Positions 6,607 to 10,532 of a DNA stretch of 10,532 nucleotides are shown one piece after another. A program made the position numbers and the translations under genes. Under the pieces are notes generated by a model. That model did not search any database and was not told where the DNA came from. It saw only the letters and a list, made by a program, of their open reading frames with translations. This stretch comes from Candidatus Avacholeplasma faecigallinarum (lineage in GTDB: Bacteria > Bacillota_I > Bacilli_A > Acholeplasmatales > Anaeroplasmataceae), in the NCBI GenBank assembly GCA_018715825.1, contig DVKU01000155.1, positions 1-10,532 on the forward strand, in the 5' to 3' direction. Each line of letters opens with the position of its first letter. Position 1 is the first letter of the stretch.

Positions 6607-8418
6607 TTACTTCCTCCTCATTTTTTTTAGGTCTTCTTTAATTTTTTTATTTTTAAACTTTTTTAAAATAAGATCAAATATTTCCTCGGCGTTTGAAGAC
6701 TTTTTTATACTTAAATCTATTTTTTCATTTTTACGATCATACTTTTTCTCATCTAACTTTTTTAAACATGCGTTCAAATCCTCATCTGTATAAGGCGTTG
6801 AGTCATTATGTAGATATTCAATGATTGACCTGTAATATAGTTTTGAATCTTCATCTAGCAATTGGACAAATTTTTCCTCGTTAAATTCCTGATATCGTTC
6901 ATAATAGACATTAATCAAGCACATCCATATATCCATATTTTTTTTAGAGATTGCTTCAAATCTATCATTTAAAAAATGATCTATATACATAGCCTTTTCT
7001 CTAGATGATTTAGCATACATAAATAACCTTATCTCGTAATTATTGAATTCTACAGTTGATTTTGATGATAAATCTTCTTCTTTTTTTTCTAACCATTCAT
7101 AATTATCGACATAATTTTTAGTAGGATATAGATTACAATATTTTTGATAATCATTTTTTATGGCCTCAACACTATTTCCTAAGACCTTAGAAAGCTCAGC
7201 CAAATATTCTTCTTCCTTAGTACTACTATTTTCTTGATTAAGCAGTTCAAAAATTTGATTTTTAATATTATCAACAACTAGTGCATCACTTAAATCCTTA
7301 TTTAGAATGGCCTGTTTAAAAGTATATTTTAAAGCATCACATTTGTTATTTTCAAAATAATTATAGTAAGCATCAGTTCCATATTTTAAAACATACTCAT
7401 CAGGGTCCATTCCATCTGGAAGTAATACTAACTGAATATTAAAGCCAGCTTGTTTAAAAATCTTAATAGCCTTCAACGAAGCATTAATTCCAGCCTTGTC
7501 GCCATCGTAACATATAACTACATTAGTAGTATATTTTTTTAAAAGTAATGCCTGTCTTAAGGATATAGCTGTACCCATTGTACAAATAGATTCCTTCAAT
7601 CCACTACGATATGAGGCAATTACATCCATTTGTCCTTCATGCAAAATAACACGTTTTTTCTTTAAAATCTCACCTTTAGCAAGATTTAAGTTGAAAAGAA
7701 CTTCGCCTTTTCTAAATAAAATTCCTTCTTTAGAATTAATATACTTCGGCTGATTTTTATCTTGTTCAAAGTACCTAGCACTAAAGCCTATTACATTTGA
7801 ATTTTCATCATGTATCGGAAACATTATTCTTTTTATGAAAAAATCGTAATAGCCTTTATCGTTTTTATCAATCAAACCAACATCATAGCAATCCAACTCT
7901 AAAAAGTTTGATTCCTTTAAAACTTGATATAGTGAGTCCATCTGATTTGGTGCAAGTCCAATACCGAACACTTTTATAGTTTCATCATCTAAGCCTCTTT
8001 TATGCAAATATTGCAAAGCTTTTAAGCCATAATCCGTATTTTCTAAATTTTTTATGTAAAAAGATTTGGCAATTTGCATTATTTTATAATATTTTGTCAA
8101 AGTATTAGATTCTTTAGTTTGAACCTCTTCACTAAGAGTTATTCCATTTCTTTTGGCCAATTTTTGTAAAGCCGTATTAAAATCTATATTTTCAATTTGC
8201 ATTAAAAAAGAAATAGGATTGCCACCGCCACCACATCCGAAGCAATGGGCTATTTTCTTTTCTTGATTTACAATAAATGAAGGAGTGTCCTCGTGATGAA
8301 ATGGGCAAAGACCTTTATAGTTTTTGCCATTTTTCTCTAGATTAACATATTCAGACACCAAAGCGACTATATCAGTCGATTCTATGACGCGTGATATATC
8401 TTGTTTACTAGCCATCAT
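6607..8418 (-). CDS. dnaG: DNA primase
   Basis: The 603-residue enzyme makes the RNA primers for replication. The N-terminal CHC2 zinc finger uses C38, H41, C59 and C62. The catalytic core follows, with the TOPRIM domain marked by EGQMD (E261, D265) and YDGDKAG (D305, D307) plus DPDE (338-341), the metal-binding acids of primases and topoisomerases. The C-terminal part (about 430-603) is poorly conserved and should be the helicase-binding domain; its sequence is rich in Lys, Glu and Asn. Two ATG codons stand in tandem. An AAAGGAG site lies four bases before the first and seven before the second (8415), so translation may well begin at the second. The gene follows glyS by 17 bases with no terminator between. 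Confidence 0.97.
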   Translation of the reverse strand: MMASKQDISRVIESTDIVALVSEYVNLEKNGKNYKGLCPFHHEDTPSFIVNQEKKIAHCFGCGGGGNPISFLMQIENIDFNTALQKLAKRNGITLSEEVQTKESNTLTKYYKIMQIAKSFYIKNLENTDYGLKALQYLHKRGLDDETIKVFGIGLAPNQMDSLYQVLKESNFLELDCYDVGLIDKNDKGYYDFFIKRIMFPIHDENSNVIGFSARYFEQDKNQPKYINSKEGILFRKGEVLFNLNLAKGEILKKKRVILHEGQMDVIASYRSGLKESICTMGTAISLRQALLLKKYTTNVVICYDGDKAGINASLKAIKIFKQAGFNIQLVLLPDGMDPDEYVLKYGTDAYYNYFENNKCDALKYTFKQAILNKDLSDALVVDNIKNQIFELLNQENSSTKEEEYLAELSKVLGNSVEAIKNDYQKYCNLYPTKNYVDNYEWLEKKEEDLSSKSTVEFNNYEIRLFMYAKSSREKAMYIDHFLNDRFEAISKKNMDIWMCLINVYYERYQEFNEEKFVQLLDEDSKLYYRSIIEYLHNDSTPYTDEDLNACLKKLDEKKYDRKNEKIDLSIKKSSNAEEIFDLILKKFKNKKIKEDLKKMRRK

Positions 8419-8434
8419 ATCACTCCTTTTAAGT

Positions 8435-9814
8435 TTATAAAGTTAATTTATCCTCAATATAGGCTAAAATGTCATCAACCTTAATTGTTTCTTGTTGCAT
8501 AGTATCACGATTACGAATAGTTACTGTATTATTATTTAAAGTATTATCATCAACAGTAATACAATAAGGTGTACCAATAGCATCCTGTCTACGATATCTT
8601 TTACCAATATTGGCAGTTTCATCATAAACACAACTAAAATGCTTAACAAGCTTATCATATATTTCATTTGCCTTTTCGGAATGATTCTTTTTAATTAAAG
8701 GCAAAACAGCTAACTTATAAGGAGCAAGAGCAGGATGTAATCTTAAAACAATTCTTTTATCACCATTTGCTTGCTGTTCTTCATCATAGGCACTAAATAA
8801 TACACTAAGAAGCATACGCTCAACACCTACTGATGGTTCAACAACATATGGTAAATATTTTGAATTATCCTCTGGATCTAGGTACTCTAAGTTTTGTTTA
8901 GAATGAGTTTGATGAGCATTTAAGTCATAATTAGTTCTACTTGCAATGCCCCAAAGTTCTCCATAGCCCCAAGGGAATTCAAACTCAATATCTGTTGTAG
9001 CATTAGAGTAGAAAGATAGTTCTTCCTTTTCATGATCTCTAAAACGCAACTTATCCTTATCAACACCTATAAGCTTTAAAAAATCCATACAATAATTTCG
9101 CCAATAGCTAAACCATTCTAATTCTGTTCCTGGCTTACAAAAGAACTCCAATTCCATTTGCTCAAATTCACGAGTTCTAAAGATAAAATTACCTGGAGTA
9201 ATTTCATTTCTAAAGCTCTTACCTATTTGACCAATTCCAAATGGTAATTTTTTTCTAGTTGTTCTTTGAACATTTTTAAAATTAATAAATATTCCCTGAG
9301 CAGTTTCTGGTCTTAAATATACCTCATTTTTTGAATCCTCAATTACTCCTTGATGAGTTTTAAACATTAAATTAAATTGACGAATTTCAGTATAATCTAG
9401 AGCTCCACAAATTGGACAAACAACCTTATTGTCTTTTAAATATTTTAAAAGCTCTTCATTAGACATTCCATCACCACTAATAGCACCTTTAGAATGATCC
9501 TCAACTAATTTATCAGCACGAAATCTTGAATGACATTTTTTACAATCTACTAATGGGTCAGAAAATGAACCAATATGACCAGAAGCAACCCATACTTCCT
9601 TATTCATTAATATAGATGAATCTAGTCCAACATTTAATCTATTTTGCTTGACAAACTTATTCCACCAAGCTTGCTTAATATTATTTTTAAGTTCAACACC
9701 TAGGGGACCATAATCCCAAGAATTGGCAAGGCCACCATATATTTCACTACCTTGAAATACAAATCCTTGCTCCTTTAAAAATCCAACTAAGCCTTCAAGT
9801 GAAATTTTTTGCAT
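8435..9814 (-). CDS. glyS: Glycyl-tRNA synthetase, single-chain dimeric type
   Basis: This 459-residue class II synthetase charges tRNA-Gly. It belongs to the single-chain alpha2 type (often named glyQS), not the separate alpha and beta subunit type. Visible are the N-terminal YGGLANSWDYGPLG segment (26-39), a zinc-ribbon pair CKKC (91-94) and CPIC (133-136), RPETAQG (168-174), motif 2 with FRNE (201-204), and motif 3 with PSVGVER (327-333). An anticodon-binding domain covers about 357-455 and begins LRLHPALAPYK. The ATG is preceded by TTGGAGG with eight bases of spacing. It is the first gene of the operon, driven by a consensus promoter. The leader is only about 30 bases, so the T-box seen before many Firmicutes synthetase genes is absent. 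Confidence 0.97.
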   Translation of the reverse strand: MQKISLEGLVGFLKEQGFVFQGSEIYGGLANSWDYGPLGVELKNNIKQAWWNKFVKQNRLNVGLDSSILMNKEVWVASGHIGSFSDPLVDCKKCHSRFRADKLVEDHSKGAISGDGMSNEELLKYLKDNKVVCPICGALDYTEIRQFNLMFKTHQGVIEDSKNEVYLRPETAQGIFINFKNVQRTTRKKLPFGIGQIGKSFRNEITPGNFIFRTREFEQMELEFFCKPGTELEWFSYWRNYCMDFLKLIGVDKDKLRFRDHEKEELSFYSNATTDIEFEFPWGYGELWGIASRTNYDLNAHQTHSKQNLEYLDPEDNSKYLPYVVEPSVGVERMLLSVLFSAYDEEQQANGDKRIVLRLHPALAPYKLAVLPLIKKNHSEKANEIYDKLVKHFSCVYDETANIGKRYRRQDAIGTPYCITVDDNTLNNNTVTIRNRDTMQQETIKVDDILAYIEDKLTL

Positions 9815-9849
9815 ATTCTAATCCTCCAACGTATAAATTCCATTTTATT

Positions 9850-9878
9850 ATTATAAAGCTTTTTGCTCAATTTGTCAA
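9850..9878 (-). promoter_or_regulatory. Consensus sigma-A promoter of the glyS operon
   Basis: On the minus strand, TTGACA (9878-9873) and TATAAT (9855-9850) are perfect consensus hexamers separated by exactly 17 bases. The predicted start near 9843 leaves a leader of about 30 bases before the glyS ATG. This is as strong a promoter as sequence can show and fits a housekeeping operon. Confidence 0.88.
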
Positions 9879-9889
9879 TTTATTGACAA
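9872..9889. repeat. Palindrome holding both divergent -35 boxes
   Basis: TTGTCAAT and ATTGACAA are exact 8-base inverted repeats around two T residues. The left arm contains the glyS -35 box on the minus strand, and the right arm contains a TTGACA on the plus strand. It may be an operator, or simply the outcome of two back-to-back -35 boxes. Confidence 0.6.
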
Positions 9890-9909
9890 TATTATTATAT
9901 TTATATAAT
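9883..9909 (+). promoter_or_regulatory. Candidate promoter of the 65-residue membrane protein gene
   Basis: TTGACA (9883-9888) and TATAAT (9904-9909) are both perfect, but the spacer is 15 bases, shorter than the usual 16-18. It lies about 60 bases before the ATG at 9968. A second TATAAT at 9953-9958 is so close to the ATG that a transcript from it would be almost leaderless. Confidence 0.45.
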
Positions 9910-9967
9910 AAAGTTTTTATTTAAATAATATTTATTTTTATATAGCATATATTATAATGGTGATATA

Positions 9968-10165
9968 ATGTCAAATCTCATTCAATTTTTAAAAGACAAT
10001 TTTAAAATAATTTGTTCTACAATTTTGGTATATCAAGTAATTCTTACAATTTTCTTTTATTCAACTGAAAACTTGGTAATATTAGCAGTCGTAATAGTAG
10101 TATTTGCATCATATGCAATAATTACAACCTATAAGGATGATATAATAAACTTCTTTAAAAAATAG
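9968..10165 (+). CDS. Small two-helix membrane protein of unknown function
   Basis: The 65-residue product is not one I recognise. It has a short amphipathic N-terminus (MSNLIQFLKDNFK), a hydrophobic helix at about 14-31, a turn with STEN, a second strongly hydrophobic helix at about 36-54 rich in Val and Ile, and a charged tail ending FFKK. This predicts a membrane hairpin with both ends in the cytoplasm. It is the only plus-strand gene in the window. Support that it is real comes from a candidate promoter, a modest GGTGA ribosome binding site five bases before the ATG, and an intrinsic terminator that begins at the stop codon. Small toxin, membrane-complex subunit and stress peptide are all possible, and nothing here decides between them. 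Confidence 0.6.
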   Translation: MSNLIQFLKDNFKIICSTILVYQVILTIFFYSTENLVILAVVIVVFASYAIITTYKDDIINFFKK

Positions 10166-10197
10166 GAGGCTATCTTAAATAGCCTCCAAATTTTTTT
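10157..10197. terminator. Bidirectional intrinsic terminator
   Basis: Arms 10165-10173 (GGAGGCTAT) and 10179-10187 form a perfect 9-bp stem with a 5-base loop. On the plus strand the T run is 10191-10197. On the minus strand the six A residues at 10157-10162 become the T run. It ends both the 65-residue gene and the converging gene, and the stop codons of both genes touch or lie inside the hairpin. Confidence 0.88.
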
Positions 10198-10532
10198 ATG
10201 AAATTACTTATTTTTTTCACGCTATATAAATAACTATCAATATTTTGATTCATAATATCCATCTTTAAACTAATTATAATAATATATAAATACATAAAAC
10301 AAAAGTATTTTTGATTAAAAGTATCTAATTTAGAAATTTTCTTTTCTATTAATTTATCAATATCATAATTATCAAAGGATAAATAAAAACGACAATAAAG
10401 CATCGCTATAGGTCCATAATATAAGTCTAATGGCATAAAAAATTTATCATCATAGTCTTGCTTTAATACATTTCTAAAAATTAGGCCATATTCAATTGTT
10501 TTATCAGTTTCTAATAATTTAAATAAATCCTG
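10170..10532 (-). CDS. C-terminal part of an unrecognised helical protein
   Basis: The minus-strand frame is open from the window edge (10532) to a TAG at 10170-10172, giving about 120 residues with no start required inside; the ATG at 10436 is probably internal. The product looks all-helical and is rich in Ile, Lys, Asp and Tyr. A segment LYYGPIAMLYCRFYL is followed by amphipathic helices and the end IKKFGGYLR. The LYYGPI stretch recalls the ligand-binding half of TetR-type regulators. However, about 70 residues follow it, more than usual, and the DNA-binding part is outside the window, so I assign no function. The last codons and the stop are inside the shared terminator hairpin. Base use is as AT-rich as its neighbours. 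Confidence 0.6.
   Translation of the reverse strand, partial: QDLFKLLETDKTIEYGLIFRNVLKQDYDDKFFMPLDLYYGPIAMLYCRFYLSFDNYDIDKLIEKKISKLDTFNQKYFCFMYLYIIIISLKMDIMNQNIDSYLYSVKKISNFIKKFGGYLR

Noticed and set aside
9815..9967. T-box or other riboswitch upstream of glyS
   Set aside because: The promoter leaves only about 30 transcribed bases, too short for any known T-box, and no suitable stems are seen.
10170..10532. TetR-family regulator
   Set aside because: Only an LYYGPI-like stretch suggests it. The helix-turn-helix is outside the window and the tail is longer than usual, so I did not name it.

Overview
The window is AT-rich DNA (about 30% GC by eye) from a low-GC Firmicutes-type bacterium. The gene order glycyl-tRNA synthetase, DnaG, primary sigma factor, TrmK is the Firmicutes version of the macromolecular-synthesis operon. 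The single-chain GlyRS, strong GGAGG-type ribosome binding sites and AT-rich sigma-A promoters agree with this. TGA acts as a stop (pflA ends on it), so this is not a Mycoplasma-type code. My best guess is a gut-type anaerobe near Erysipelotrichia or uncultured Bacilli. That rests on base composition, pyruvate formate-lyase activase and the overall style, not on a search.

Layout: almost everything is on the minus strand, so it reads right to left. At the far right is the C-terminal part of an unrecognised helical protein (10170-10532, minus). It converges on a plus-strand 65-residue two-helix membrane protein (9968-10165), and the two share a bidirectional terminator. A 153-base divergent intergenic region holds a perfect consensus promoter for glyS, back to back with a candidate promoter for the small protein; both -35 boxes lie in one 18-base palindrome. 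From there glyS, dnaG, rpoD, trmK and an alpha/beta hydrolase (9814 down to 3988) form one tightly packed transcription unit with gaps of 17 and 1 bases, then 1 base, then an 8-base overlap. It covers glycine charging, replication priming, transcription initiation, tRNA methylation and a cytoplasmic esterase-like enzyme.

Next comes a monocistronic ammonium transporter fused to a PII domain (3830-2070). It has its own good promoter, a terminator-like hairpin in its leader, and a clear intrinsic terminator behind it.

The left end is a second operon: an NrnA-like DHH phosphoesterase, pyruvate formate-lyase activating enzyme, and a thioredoxin-fold protein cut by the window edge. Each start overlaps or abuts the preceding stop.

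No tRNA, rRNA, CRISPR, insertion sequence or phage signal was seen, and no gene-free stretch exceeds 160 bases. Most of the window is conserved core genome. The parts most worth a second look are the Amt-PII fusion that lacks the usual modification residues, its leader, the divergent promoter palindrome with the orphan membrane peptide, and the extra acidic segment in the sigma factor.
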